NCBI RefSeq assembly: GCF_000003815.2
Contig: NC_049982.1
Coordinates: 31,160,407 to 31,224,406, forward strand
Source: Branchiostoma floridae
Lineage: Eukaryota > Chordata > Leptocardii > Amphioxiformes > Branchiostomatidae
Direction: 5' to 3'
DNA: 64,000 bases
This document shows positions 11,477-22,385 of the stretch, in pieces. Numbering within the stretch: position 1 is the first letter of the stretch; each line of letters opens with the position of its first letter. A model generated the notes under the pieces. That model worked only from the letters and a program-made list of their open reading frames with translations. It had not been told where the DNA came from and did no database searches. Both the position numbers and the translations under genes were made by a program.

Positions 11477-12126
11477 GCTGGGATGATAGTTTTACAACCT
11501 TTCCGAGCCAGAATCTGGGAAAAACGCGGCGAGCCGCGCCAGTTCACAGCGGGGGCTTTCCCCAGAGATCGCTGGAATAGACGAAGACAAGTATCGACTA
11601 GGTCAGTAGGTGCGTTGTACACACACAACGCTTTATATTGTCTGGTTGTTGTGTATATGTATATTTTGCAATAAAAAGTGTGCTTAACTAAACACCTCCT
11701 GTGTCAGGTTTTCTTGTTTGCAACTTGGCATCTTTAGTGATCGTATTCACTTGGGTTTTTGAACTTCGCGGTGGCCAATGAAACTCCTCTGCCGACTAAA
11801 CTTCTTCCCCAGCCTTATGATGCTATCTTATGCCCCCATAAGATCTGCTTGGAGATTAGCGCTGTCTATCGTTCTGGCATGCTGGGCGTGACAGCACGCG
11901 CCAACACCAGGGTATCCGCACTTCACTACTCTCTAAGCAGAGGTTAGGCTCCGGTTGTTGTTGTTTTTTTTAAGTTTTTTAGTCGTGGTTATGGGGCTTT
12001 CTATTTTGTAATGCGTCTTGTATTGATTAAAAATCAATAGGGGTTAATGGTTAACAATTGTCAGTCAGTCAGTCAGTCTAGTCAATTGTACATGTGTACA
12101 AAAATAAAGCCTGAATAATTGACTGA

Positions 12127-13550
12127 TTGGGAGGTGTCAGTGCGGGCTGTAGCAATGAGGATTTCACGATGTGGTTAGCTCTCGGTCCCCTGTGGTTCTG
12201 CGGTAACCCAACCCGGGTCTCCACGGGGACAGTGTACATACAGACAGGACGGGGTGCCGTGTACACGCCGGTAAATATCCGGGGAAACTTACGGTGCCAA
12301 CTTCGACACTAGTGCTATCACGCCTAGATGCACCTGAAAACCCGGTAAACGTGTGGCAAAATCTACGGGAATAGGAGAAGATAGTGAGAAAAATTAGCCT
12401 AAACATCACCCCAAAACCGGCTGTTTTTTTAATGATTTTTTTAGTCGTTTCTATCGGGCTTTCTATGTTTTACTGTGTTGTGACAATACAAGCCTAACCT
12501 CTACTTGGAGAGTACACTTCACTGCAACAAATGAAATTATCGCCAATTATCGATCTGCTACGGGGGCGCTGTCTGTCGTTCTGGAATGCCCGAGCACCGT
12601 CAGAAGAAGTTGGGCTCTGCAGCATGTTCTCTATGATAAATTATGTCAAGCTGAAGGATTAGATCTACTGCGTTCGTTTCTAAACAAAGCCAGGCGCTGC
12701 TCGTTGTTTATTGGTACTAACTTATTACTGACTGGTTACTTTCGATCAGTTTTTGGTCAAACTATTTGTGAAGCATCCCTCATCACGGTTTGGTCAGTCA
12801 CTGTGGAAAAATAGGTAGGATGTTGACTCTAGCCTCCATAGCAGTCTCTCTATGGCCTTTATTGNNNNNNNNNNNNNNNNNNNNNNNNNNNNNNNNNNNN
12901 NNNNNNNNNNNNNNNNNNNNNNNNNNNNNNNNNNNNNNNNNNNNNNNNNNNNNNNNNNNNNNNNNNNNNNNNNNNNNNNNNNNNNNNNNNNNNNNNNNNN
13001 NNNNNGTTTGGTCGAGGATACTGATCTACTTAGATCCTCCCTGACAAGGATGACGACCCTGAAAAACGTTCATATAGAAATGAAGTGAAATAGTATTCAG
13101 GCATAGCTTGCAGGTTGGTAACAGTGCTACAGAAATCCAACGTTCAAAAGTTTTATGTGTCTTCTGAAAGTGTTCTTTCGTTTCCCGATAATCGTAACCA
13201 ATAAAATCTAACACAATAATACCTTGAATGAATAAATAAAATATAAGACAATAAAGGGGTGCCGGAATTCTGCATACAACGAATCTCATTTATTCGTTAT
13301 GTGCATACTTAGAATACCCGGGGCACGAAAATCTGTCAAGTTGACACCGATAATGTATTCAAAAATCTGTCATGAGAAAACTCAGAATTTTAGAATGAAG
13401 ATTTTGTTCGTAGTTTGAAGTATAGTTTGATTTTAATAATACTAATACTAACTAAAAATATTTTAAATCATGCCATTGAAATAACATTTATTTTATTCAC
13501 ACTGTTGCATGCGCAAATAGTTTAAAAACAGAGTTTTGAGAAGGCACAAC
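12127..13550. other. Centre of giant element, outer part
   Basis: Contains decayed MITE sequence with TAACCTCTACTTGGAGAG near 12498, an assembly gap, and AT-rich DNA. I see no coding exon that I can support. Confidence 0.4.
12865..13005. other. Assembly gap (141 N)
   Basis: A run of N inside the centre of the giant inverted-repeat element. The open frames that cross it are artefacts. Confidence 0.99.
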
Positions 13551-13589
13551 CTTGCGTAGTGAGTCACATCCTGAATAACCTTTTGACCG

Positions 13590-14480
13590 CCTTTATGTTC
13601 CGAAGGGAAGTCCCCGTGTTTATACGAAGTCCCAGGAAACCCAATGTAAATGGTAATCTCCAAGCAGATCCTACGGTGCAAAACTGGCCAGGAAGTATAG
13701 CCGGCCAAAGGGTGTGCATTTGCCAACCATCGCTATACCTCCCCGCTGCCTTGTTGTGTTGGAACATGCATTTAATACAAGAACCATTCACATTGAGTTT
13801 CCTGGGATTTCGGAACATAGGGATTGAACCACTTCGCCAGGAAATAACTCAGTTCAAACCCTATTTCTGTCCCCCTTGGACATTCAATGATCGGGAATGA
13901 CACTATTGTGTTCATTATACATGTATTTTCCCACTGAATTATTCATCTATCAACTCACAATTTCTTTCGGATGGATGCCAGACTGTTTCCAGGGCCTACA
14001 CAGGCCTGCTTTTTGGCTCCAGGGCCAACATGCCCCATAAGAAAATCTTATCCCCCTGCGGTAACCCCCGCCGGTCTGGTATCGCCCGTCCATTAGACGA
14101 GGGCTGAAAAGCTCAGCGCGCGGCTATTGTGTCAACTCTCGGAGTGGGACAAACCATTTTCTCATTTGTTTCTCAAGAAACCATAGCCTGGCATCCACCC
14201 TTATTATTGCGTATTAATTGCCCTCTTTGTGCTTAGATAAATACTGTTGGGGACAGGAGACAACTCGGGAGCTATATAACACGGCTAGCCTGGATACCAG
14301 ACCCTCACCCGATCTCAGTAATATCGTAATCTCCAAGCAGATCCTACGGTGGCATAATATAGTATCAAAACTGACCAGTGAGTTTAGCCTGCAAAAAGGG
14401 CGTGCATTTGCCACGCAGGTACACCCCTTGGCAGACTTAACTCCTTGGCCAGTTTTGATGCTACCTTATGTCATCGTATA
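13590..14480. repeat. Nested MITE remnants of the TCTCCAAGCAG family
   Basis: TAATCTCCAAGCAGATCCTACGGTG-type ends occur near 13650 and 14328, with GCCGGCCAAAGGG and AGTATCAAAACTG matching the inside of the 9561-11476 element. GTCCCAGGAAACCCAATGT near 13630 recurs inverted near 13795, so two insertions are nested. No coding sequence is supported. Confidence 0.55.
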
Positions 14481-14674
14481 TATATCGAAATATCACACAT
14501 CCAAATTAGGGTTTTCTCACTCCATCTTCTCGAATTATATTTCATTCACATTACAACGAAAATTAACAGTAAACAGCAAACGCACCTTTTTTGCCGGCCG
14601 TGAATATTTTGAACGAAGTCTTCGGCATTCCTGTGACATCCGATATTTTTTTCATAAATTTTGTCGAGTCTAGT

Positions 14675-15070
14675 TCAGTAGCCTTGATTTGAATTTGAAA
14701 CGCCCGTCTCCTGGTTGGAAGTACATCGATCATGTGCTTGAAGTTTTAGCATGGTGGCAAGGGGAACTTCAACTGGTAGAGTCAAGTAGAAAAGTATGAC
14801 AGTACAACGGAAGATAAAACGCCAGGCAGACAGCAACAACTCCCAAAACATGTCCATTAGGTGAATGATGGTCCGTGTGAGGTAGTAAACAGTGTAGAAT
14901 GCTACGACAATGCGCTTATCTCCGGCTCCGTACAAGAAAAGTCCACGGGGTAGTCCTGTGTTCGGATAATCCGGCGGGTCATGATGGCCTCCTGAAGTGA
15001 AGTGTAGAACGACGCAGACGGTGGTACTGGGAGGAAAGTTGTAACGTTCACCCCGTTTGCAGTGACGTGA
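14675..15070 (-). CDS. Membrane-type open frame in giant-element centre (putative)
   Basis: 131 codons are open after a TAA at 15071-15073, with no ATG near the start, so it is probably an exon or a decayed gene. It reads SRHCKRGERYNFPPST, GGHHDPPDYPNTGLPRG, then two hydrophobic stretches around IVVAFYTVYYL and FIFRCTVILFYLTLPVEVPL, and a short polar tail. It looks like a membrane protein fragment. I cannot name the family. It faces away from the plus-strand exons at 15691-16351. Confidence 0.35.
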   Translation of the reverse strand, partial: SRHCKRGERYNFPPSTTVCVVLHFTSGGHHDPPDYPNTGLPRGLFLYGAGDKRIVVAFYTVYYLTRTIIHLMDMFWELLLSAWRFIFRCTVILFYLTLPVEVPLATMLKLQAHDRCTSNQETGVSNSNQGY

Positions 15071-15690
15071 TTATGTTCTTTAACTTAGCTTGATAAGAGC
15101 ACTAGCAAACACAAATAGGTAGAACGACAGAGAATACATCGCGCGTGAATCAATCTAATGAATCTCTGGCTGTCAAAATCAACTCGCCTGCATGATGGGA
15201 AGGCGGTGAGTCACAACACATGACACATGACTCCGTGGCGCCGGCCGATTTCACGGATGGAGGTAGTCCCACTCCTAACTGAGTCATCTCAGACAAGGAC
15301 AAGAAATAGCAATACCTTCAAGTAGCAAAGACATAAAAAAAACAACCGAAGCCTAATGTCTGCTTGGAGAGTATTCTTTGATGCAAATTATCATGTCTGC
15401 CGTACAGGGCAGTTCTTTTTGGCTAGTTTTCCGCGAGTGAAGAGCGGAAAGGGTTTTTTTTTTTACAACAAAAGAACAAAAAGAACCGATAAAGGATTTA
15501 TAGCCGTATAGAATGTCGCTGTAGTAATAACAGCTTCTCGGAAACTCGTGTATGACGGATATCGCCCTCGTGTTAATTAGCCGTGTCTCCGCACAATGAT
15601 ATCACCAGCCGGTACACAAGGACCCGACGGACCGATGGGAGAGATAAGGCCATGACTCACTGCAAGAGGAGCTGCGTTTGCGGTCCACAG

Positions 15691-15932
15691 ATGCGTGCTG
15701 CCTAGTGCTCGTCAATACATACCAGACAGTTTTCGTTCGTTTCATACCCTTTGGTCAGAGTGCACCAACTTCGATGGCGAAGCCGCGCCTACACAACTGC
15801 ACAGATCAACATTGGTGGTTTGAAGTTGAAGATGGCGAGGTTAACGCTAACATTGCTGGCATTGTCATTGACTATCGTATAGTTGTTGTGCAAGTAGACA
15901 AGTGGACCAAAGACGATACAGTCGCAATACAA
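15691..15932 (+). CDS. Unrecognised exon A in giant-element centre
   Basis: The acceptor is GGTCCACAG and the donor CAA|GTAAGT; phase 1 in, phase 0 out, 80 codons. It reads ACCLVLVNTYQTVFVRFIPF, KPRLHNCTDQHWWFEVEDG, and IVIDYRIVVVQVDKWTKDD. The composition looks like a genuine folded beta-rich domain. The phase-0 donor fits exon B at 16139. Family unknown to me. Confidence 0.45.
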
Positions 15933-16138
15933 GTAAGTATGCGTTTTTAAGCTATTTTTTTTTTCAAATCGTGCTTCGCAATTACTTGTATGTATTTGTT
16001 GTAAGAATGTATTTCTGTATGTGATGTAAAATTATTCTGAGAAAAAGCCATCCTTACGATGGGTTCTATTACGTAGAGTTAGTTGGTGAACTCCAGTTAA
16101 CCTCTGGAGTAGATATTGACGAAGTGTTATTTTCACAG

Positions 16139-16351
16139 GCTGGAAAACGCCATCATGACCAGGATGCGGACGTGTACTTCGTCAAAGTCAAGAGATTCCT
16201 TGTGGGTGAGAACCTTTTCTGTCAGAAGTTTCGTGGATGTTTGACGGCTGATCAGTTTCGTGACAAGTAATATGATCTGGACGCGTTTGGACCATTCAGC
16301 AAGATACACCCGCGAAAAGGAAAAACACTGGAGCTCACGATCGTCGTGAAG
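16139..16351 (+). pseudogene. Unrecognised exon B with in-frame stop
   Basis: The acceptor TTATTTTCACAG and donor AAG|GTGAGC bound 71 codons, phase 0 on both sides. The frame reads AGKRHHDQDADVYFVKVKRF then NLFCQKFRGCLTADQFRDK, a TAA stop at 16268-16270, and resumes YDLDAFGPFSKIHPRKGKTL. The coding signal continues after the stop, so the stop looks like a recent nonsense change in a decaying gene. Confidence 0.5.
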
Positions 16352-16843
16352 GTGAGCTGCTATATATGAACCATTAAAGGCAACCTTAGCAATATTATGT
16401 AAGTCATGTTGTATTAAAACGCATTACATGCATTAAACGCATCTACATCAATATTTCGTAAATTGAGCCATTAAAGACGGCGCAGAATAGCCTGGGTACC
16501 ATCCGTATTCTACCGGGGCTCCTTACACTCGCTACCCCTAAAAAATTAGCCTGGATATACCACACCCCAGCCCGATCTCAAAAATATTTGATTGGACATA
16601 AAGAAAACTTAACAAAATGGAAAGCTCGACAAAACGCCTAAACACTCAAAAAAACAGCCTGGATACCAGACCCAGGCCCGACTTCAGTATGAGGGTGTAG
16701 CTCGGGGCCGGCTGTAGAATTTCCGTGTGGGCACGTTGGCCCTAGAGCTCAGGAGTTGGGGTGTACAGGAATCCAGGCTAGTCAAAAACAGCTGGGGCCG
16801 AACATCTGCTTGAAGAATACTCAAGCGTAGCCATTTCTTGCCC

Positions 16844-16998
16844 TTCAAGCAGAGGTTAGGTGACTGTTTTTTAAACGTTTTTTTAGTCGTTTTTATCGGG
16901 CTTTCTATTTTGTATGGTATCTTATGTGTCAAAACCTAACAACCCCAATAAAAACGACTACAAAAACAAAACAGCCGGAACCTAACCTCTGCTTTGAG
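16844..16998. repeat. Foldback MITE (AGCAGAGGTTAGG ends)
   Basis: The left end CAAGCAGAGGTTAGG and right end CCTAACCTCTGCTTTGAG are inverted. TTTTTAGTCGTTTTTATCGGG inside the left half is matched by ATAAAAACGACTA on the right. The same motif forms the inner edge of both giant-repeat arms (near 11935 and 19770). Confidence 0.65.
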
Positions 16999-16999
16999 A

Positions 17000-19270
17000 G
17001 TAGCTATTTCTGGGATCGATGATCCTGCTGATATGGCTACACCACAGGCGTTCAAACAGAGGGTGCCATTCAGCTTGCCAGGCCAAAATCCGGACAGATA
17101 ATTCACCCCGGTAAATTAACTCAGGCTACATCAGATGACCTACCCTAGTATAAAACAGCTGCCTACCCTAGCCTTTCTTTGTCATCTGCTGCCGCTGGCA
17201 AGGGACATAACTTTCGATCCGACATCTGAGTGATTAGAATATTGTAGAATCAAGGAAAAAGAGCATGATTAAACGTCATTCATCGCTCATCGGTCAGTTA
17301 GACTGTGCTTAGGAACATTGACCCCTCACCCTTAGGGTACATTTAAACTTGTGCGGGAAAAACGTTGTTTTTAAACTTTGATCCACCGTTGTGAAGTCGA
17401 AGACTTGTTATCTGACAAAATAAGTCGTACGCAAGCAAGACAAAAATAGAAAAAAAATGTATATATGTAGGAAGGGCGAAATTACCAAATTGTTTTACAT
17501 CACTTTGTTTCTAGTTTTGATGTGTTGTTTTCGTTAGGGCGAGGTAACTGTTTTCAAATCGCCTGTCACTGTTCATAGTGTGAAGCCTGCAAATTTACAT
17601 AATAATTGTATAGAAAACTGTGTCTAAATCACCGTGTAAGTGTTACATTTGGAGAGATGGATGTAAATAGTCCCCCTTTGACAAGTAAGTTGGTTCGCAC
17701 CAATATCCACGCATATTTGATAACCTTTGATGTTTAAGGGAAAAAGTTGTTTTTTTTCAGTTTATAGAATATCACTTGTGATGCTTATGGAATTGGATAC
17801 ATAGTGCGTCTGGTACATAGTAGGGACGGGCTTGCTAGTAGGGGAGTGGTGAGAGATCAGTTTTGTGACTGTGTGAGTCATGTGTCATGGCAGAGAGCGG
17901 ACACGTGTCTGTGGCTCTCCAGCAAGCATGCAGTCTATATGTGTGCGGGAGATGGGCCGTGTCTACACTCCTTTTTCCTCCATCATACATTTTTGTAGAC
18001 TCTCGGTAGCAATTCCTAATAGCAAATTGGGGACCTTTCCCCTCTTACAAATATGTAACTCATATATATGGACTTGAATATGGGCATAACTGTGAACAAA
18101 CCTTAAAGACTTTACAGGTACAGAGACAGATACCCATAGATGACTGAGAAGAAGCTAAGTGATTTTTCATAAGGTAAGCCCTTGAGGAAACGCAAGCTGT
18201 GCAAAGCTATTGACCCTTAAAAAGGTCATCCTCCTGATAGCCGCAAGTGGTCCTGGTCCTCGCCCCTGTCGTGTAGATCTTATCTACGTATCTATGTATA
18301 AAGAGGCTGCGTGGTTAATACAGGACACGGTTTTATCTGTCATACCGGATAATGGGTTATATTGCCGTCCAGCTGATAGGGAAATATGGGCACTAAAGTA
18401 TACGATGTTAACAGAAGACCAACGTAAAATGGCGGCGCCAAAACAGGCTTTGTGACCGACGTCGGACACAGTTTCACAATAAAGGCCAGTAATGGTAGGG
18501 TCCCTAAGCTAACGAAAGTGGCAGAGTGACATTTAGGAAGGTACACAAAATGTTTGAAGCCTTGCGACCCCTTGAATACAGACAATTGATCACTTTTTAT
18601 GGACCATTCTTTTATCTAAAATAGCTACTTTTGTACATGGGCAAATTACTAAAGAATGAACCACAATTAATTATGGAAACGTGTTGGCCGGCAGTTGTGA
18701 TGACGTTTGTACACAATCTACTCAAAAAGTCATCCTAAAACATTACCTGTTCCCATGGTCGAACTCACGTCGTCCCTTACCAGCGCACAATTAGAAGGGT
18801 CCTCAGAGGAATTCAAGAACTCGTTTGCTACAATATTCCCCCTTTAAAAAGCTTCAAGTAGTGGTAAATTTGACCAAACAAATTTGATTCAAGGTAAATA
18901 ATTTATTCTCTGAGGAACTATAACACTCTCTTGTGGAGTGGAATGCCCCTTGAGACCAAAGTAAAGGCTCACGCCATAACATTTCCGTCTACTTAATAAT
19001 TTCTTCAGTCTTCTAACCCCTTGATTTCAAAAGCTTTTATTTTTCATAACTATTTATATATGTATGTGATACATTTCTATTAAACACCTTGAAATATTCA
19101 TTAGACAGTCGGCTCCCGACAAGTCTATGTGTTATGGCGTCATAACCAATATGAAAACGGGTCTTCTGATTGGTCGACGTCGTCTGGCTATATATCGTGA
19201 TATTAGATACAACATCATATATTACCTTTTGTGCTTTAACAGTGACTAATAATCCGTTCTATTATACGCA
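17000..19270. other. Non-coding centre of giant element
   Basis: Apart from short chance frames I find no splice-bounded coding sequence here. TATA-like and A/T-rich tracts are common but not distinctive. Confidence 0.4.
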
Positions 19271-19274
19271 ATAG

Positions 19275-19446
19275 GTAATGTTGGGGCGGCAACATCTTTG
19301 GTTGCTTCAACGTCCACCGCTACCACCTCCAAGACAACACCGAAGGCTCCCAGGTCCACCTCGGTCCGATCCAAGTCAACACTGACGGCTTCCAAATCCA
19401 TCAACAGTGACGTCGACAGCGGGGACGGATTTGAGCGTCAAAAGAG
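19275..19446 (+). CDS. Ser/Thr/Lys-rich exon C (putative)
   Basis: It lies between ACGCAATAG and a GTATTT donor, phase 1 in and phase 2 out. It reads NVGAATSLVASTSTATTSKT, APRSTSVRSKSTLTASKS and DVDSGDGFERQKR. This is a low-complexity mucin- or linker-like segment. It lies just inside the right arm on the same strand as exons A and B, but continuity with them is inferred only. Confidence 0.35.
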
Positions 19447-20029
19447 GTATTTTCCGCACACCTGACAATATCTTTATACTAGAGAGTGGCATTATATACT
19501 TCAATCGTGGCTTTCATTTTCATCCCCATCAATAGTTTGGATGAATTTTTGTTTCTTTGACACAGGGCCCAATACCTCATTACCACATCCCGCACTGACA
19601 CCTTTCAATCAATCAGTCAAGCTTTATTTTTGTACACATGTACAATTGACTAGAATGACTGACTGACAATTGTTAACCATAAACCCCTATTGATTTTTAA
19701 TCAAAACAAGATACTCAATACGAAATAGAGAGCCCCATAAAAACGACTAAAAAAAGTTTAAGAAAATGAGCCTAACCTCTGCTTAGAGAGTAGTGAAGTG
19801 CGGAAACCTTGGTGTTGGTGCGTGCCGTCACGCCTGTCATGCCAGAACGATAGACAGCGCTAATTTCCAAGCCGATCTTATGGTGGTTTCAGATAGTATC
19901 GCAAGCTTGGGGAAGAAGTTTAGTCGGAAGAGGAGTTTCATTGGCCACCGCGAAGTTCAAGTTCTGTCTACATTTTTATACGCCGATTTCTGTCCGTCTA
20001 AAGTGACAAGCGCAAGCGTGGGTAAGATT

Positions 20030-20179
20030 TAGTCTCCAAGCCTGAAGAGATAGTATCAAAGCTGGCAAAGGAGTATAGCCGGCCAAAGGGAGTCAAACTG
20101 GCACCTGGTGCCGTTATACTAAGTCCCTTGCCAGCTTTGATTCTATTTCTAAGGCACCGTAGGGTCTGATTGGAGACTA
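20030..20179. mobile_element. 150-bp MITE with 9-bp target duplication
   Basis: It begins TAGTCTCCAAGC and ends TGATTGGAGACTA, with AGTATCAAAGCTGGCAA repeated inverted inside. GGTAAGATT flanks both ends (20021-20029 and 20180-20188). Ends and duplication length match the 1.9-kb element at 9561-11476, so it is a short member of that family. Confidence 0.85.
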
Positions 20180-21032
20180 GGTAAGATTGGGGACGGAGTT
20201 TAGCTGGTAGAGGAGTTTCATTGGCCACCGCGAAGAATCCAAGGCAATACGATCGGTAAAGATTCCAAGTTGCAAACAAGAAAACCTGACACAAGAAGTG
20301 CTTAGTTAAGCACACTTTTTATTGCGAAATATACATATACATAACAACTAGACAATATAAAGCGTTATTTGTGCACAACTCACCTACCGACCTAGTCGAT
20401 ACGTTGTCTTCGTCTATTCCAGCGATCTCTGGGGAAAGCCCCCGCTGTGAACTGGCGCGGCTCGCCGCGTTTGTCCCAGATTCTGGCTCGGAAAGGTTGT
20501 AAAACTATCATCCCAGTCAGATTTCACGTAGGAGTAACCCGTAGCAGATAATTGACGATAATTTCCTTGGCTGTACTGAAGTGCGGACCCCGTGGTGTTG
20601 GCGCGTGCCCTCACGCCCCCCTCATTAGCACGCATTAAAAACGGCTCACTTTCACCAAGTACTTCACTTCACTTACTGCGCTCTAATTCATGGGATCATT
20701 GTCTCCGCATCAGAATCATAAACAATGACTCAAGTACCTAAAGACAACCTAAGCATTGTCAGAGAATTAAAACTGGATAATTTTTTTTACGTGATATTGA
20801 CATTTAGTTCACTATATTAGCACATTTAACGTCTAGGGGGTTGTGATTATGTATTCATAACAATAATGGTCCCGATGTCTCAGCGCCCACGTTCCTCAAC
20901 AGATCGTTGTTGTGCCGAAATTCAGCCGCTCAGTTTCACACATCCTTTGAAACTAGCCTTACGAAGCTTAAGTCAGATAATTCAAATTCACTGTCAGTTA
21001 CAAAAGATGCATTTTTTCCCTTCAATTTTCAG

Positions 21033-21185
21033 AACAACGCCCATTCCAGACAAGGAACTGGTGATTCGACTCTTCATGGCGAGGAGACATGTGACTGCGG
21101 AGGCGCTTGCAACTGCCACACTTCCACGTCAAACAAAGAGGAGAACTGTTATCTTCCAGTGGGTCGCATCAAAGATGCCATTTGA
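21033..21185 (+). pseudogene. Right-arm copy of Cys-rich terminal exon
   Basis: The same TTCAATTTTCAG acceptor as at 8901. It reads GTGDSTLHGEETCDCGGACN, NKEENCYLPVGRIKDAI and then a stop where the left arm has Arg (CGA to TGA). The alternative frame (LVIRLFMARRHVTAEALA) stays open longer, up to 21306. Which frame was real is unresolved. Confidence 0.35.
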
Positions 21186-21583
21186 TCAAAACGTGCGTTC
21201 GCTGACGATGTGCCGTCTTGAGTGCCGTTTAAAAGGAATTGGAACCGTTTGCATGGACCGAGACCGCGCGCAGCAAGATTCTCCAACACGTCACCTGCAC
21301 GCTTGAATCCTCCCCACTGCGACTGATGCTCCGTTCTCGAGCACTGTCCAAAACCGTCCCCATTGCAACCTTTATATTACGACAAGTACATGTGATTGCG
21401 GTTTGACTACATTCGTCCACGAACAATAGATTCAATTGCTTATTCATATTGCGCTAGGGTACTGCCATATGATTTTTGTAATTTGTAATTTGTAATACAA
21501 TGTGTAATCCCAAATGTCGGGAAGTTGTGATGCCACATATGTTGCCAGTAGTCTCTGATTGTTCTTTCTTTCGTGTTTTTGCT

Positions 21584-21718
21584 TCACTGCTGAGTTTATA
21601 CCGCAAACGTTTGCGCATCGAATTGTATCGAGCACAAGCTGAATTTGAATTAGTTGATAAGGGCCATGTAGATTTAGAACTTGTAATTAGAGCTATCAGT
21701 AACAAACGAATAGCTTGA
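21584..21718 (+). CDS. Outward-facing conserved frame, right arm (putative)
   Basis: It reads LLSLYRKRLRIELYRAQAEF, ELVDKGHVDLELVIRAIS, NKRIA-stop. The left-arm partner at 8242-8370 keeps frame and stop. A pyrimidine-rich tract precedes it. It may be a helical C-terminus. No family recognised. Confidence 0.3.
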   Translation, partial: SLLSLYRKRLRIELYRAQAEFELVDKGHVDLELVIRAISNKRIA

Positions 21719-22059
21719 ATTACATTGCTGACGAATGCTCAACAAGGGCATGGCATTGCTGAAAATACAACCGATGATTAGCCATGACAAGTATAATCAA
21801 GCTAAATATGAACTGTAAAGGGTCCATCCCTTTACCTCTATACATTGCACCATTTGTATTGTAACCAGTAGTTCTACGTCTTCAGTTGTATAGTTTTCCC
21901 TTTTCCCTTGCCAATCAATACACCTAATTGCAATGGACTAAGAGTGCGTAATTTGCGTATGTATGTGTGAGTGTGATTGCATGCTCATTATATTTGCATA
22001 CTTATATTTAAAATTTATCCCAGCTACTGGCAGGTCGATCGAGCAAACCTACTGACATG

Positions 22060-22385
22060 CCCCAGCCACAGGGAGGGCGATCGCCCCCAAGTACTGAAAG
22101 GTTGATCGCCCCGAGCTACCGTCAGGGCGATCGCCCCTAACTACTAGCAGGGCGATCGCCCCCAACTATCAGCAGGGTGATCGCCCCTAAGTACTGACAG
22201 GGCGATCGCCCCCAAGTACTGACAGGGCGATCGCCCCCAACTACAGGCAGGGCGACCACCGAAAGCTACCAACAGGGCGATCGCCCCGGACTACAGGCAG
22301 GGCGATCGCCCCCAAGTATCCTTCACTTTTGTGAAATCAAGACGACACGACTGGACAATTCAGACTTTGTACGGGGCAATCGCCC
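22060..22385. repeat. Palindromic GGGCGATCGCCC tandem array, right arm
   Basis: Seven exact GCGATCGC cores (from 22077 to about 22310) and several altered ones, at about 25- to 50-base steps, with linkers such as CCAAGTACTGACA and ACTACAGGCA. It is the inverse of the left array at nearly the same distance from the element end. Confidence 0.9.

Larger units (their letters stand above)
7453..12126 (+). repeat. Left arm of giant inverted repeat
   Basis: The outer part holds a palindromic tandem array (7601-7925), then the outward-facing conserved frames at 8242-8370 and 8733-8901. A 1.9-kb insertion (9561-11476) interrupts it. The inner part carries TCTAAGCAGAGGTTAGGCTC near 11932 and CATGTGTACAAAAATAAAG near 12090; both recur inverted in the right arm. 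Confidence 0.8.

Noticed and set aside
12790-13088. Open frames across the N run
   Set aside because: They exist only because N codons are read as open; there is no coding signal at either side.
7601-22385. CRISPR array
   Set aside because: Repeats are short palindromes with repeated, not unique, linkers, and the DNA is eukaryotic.
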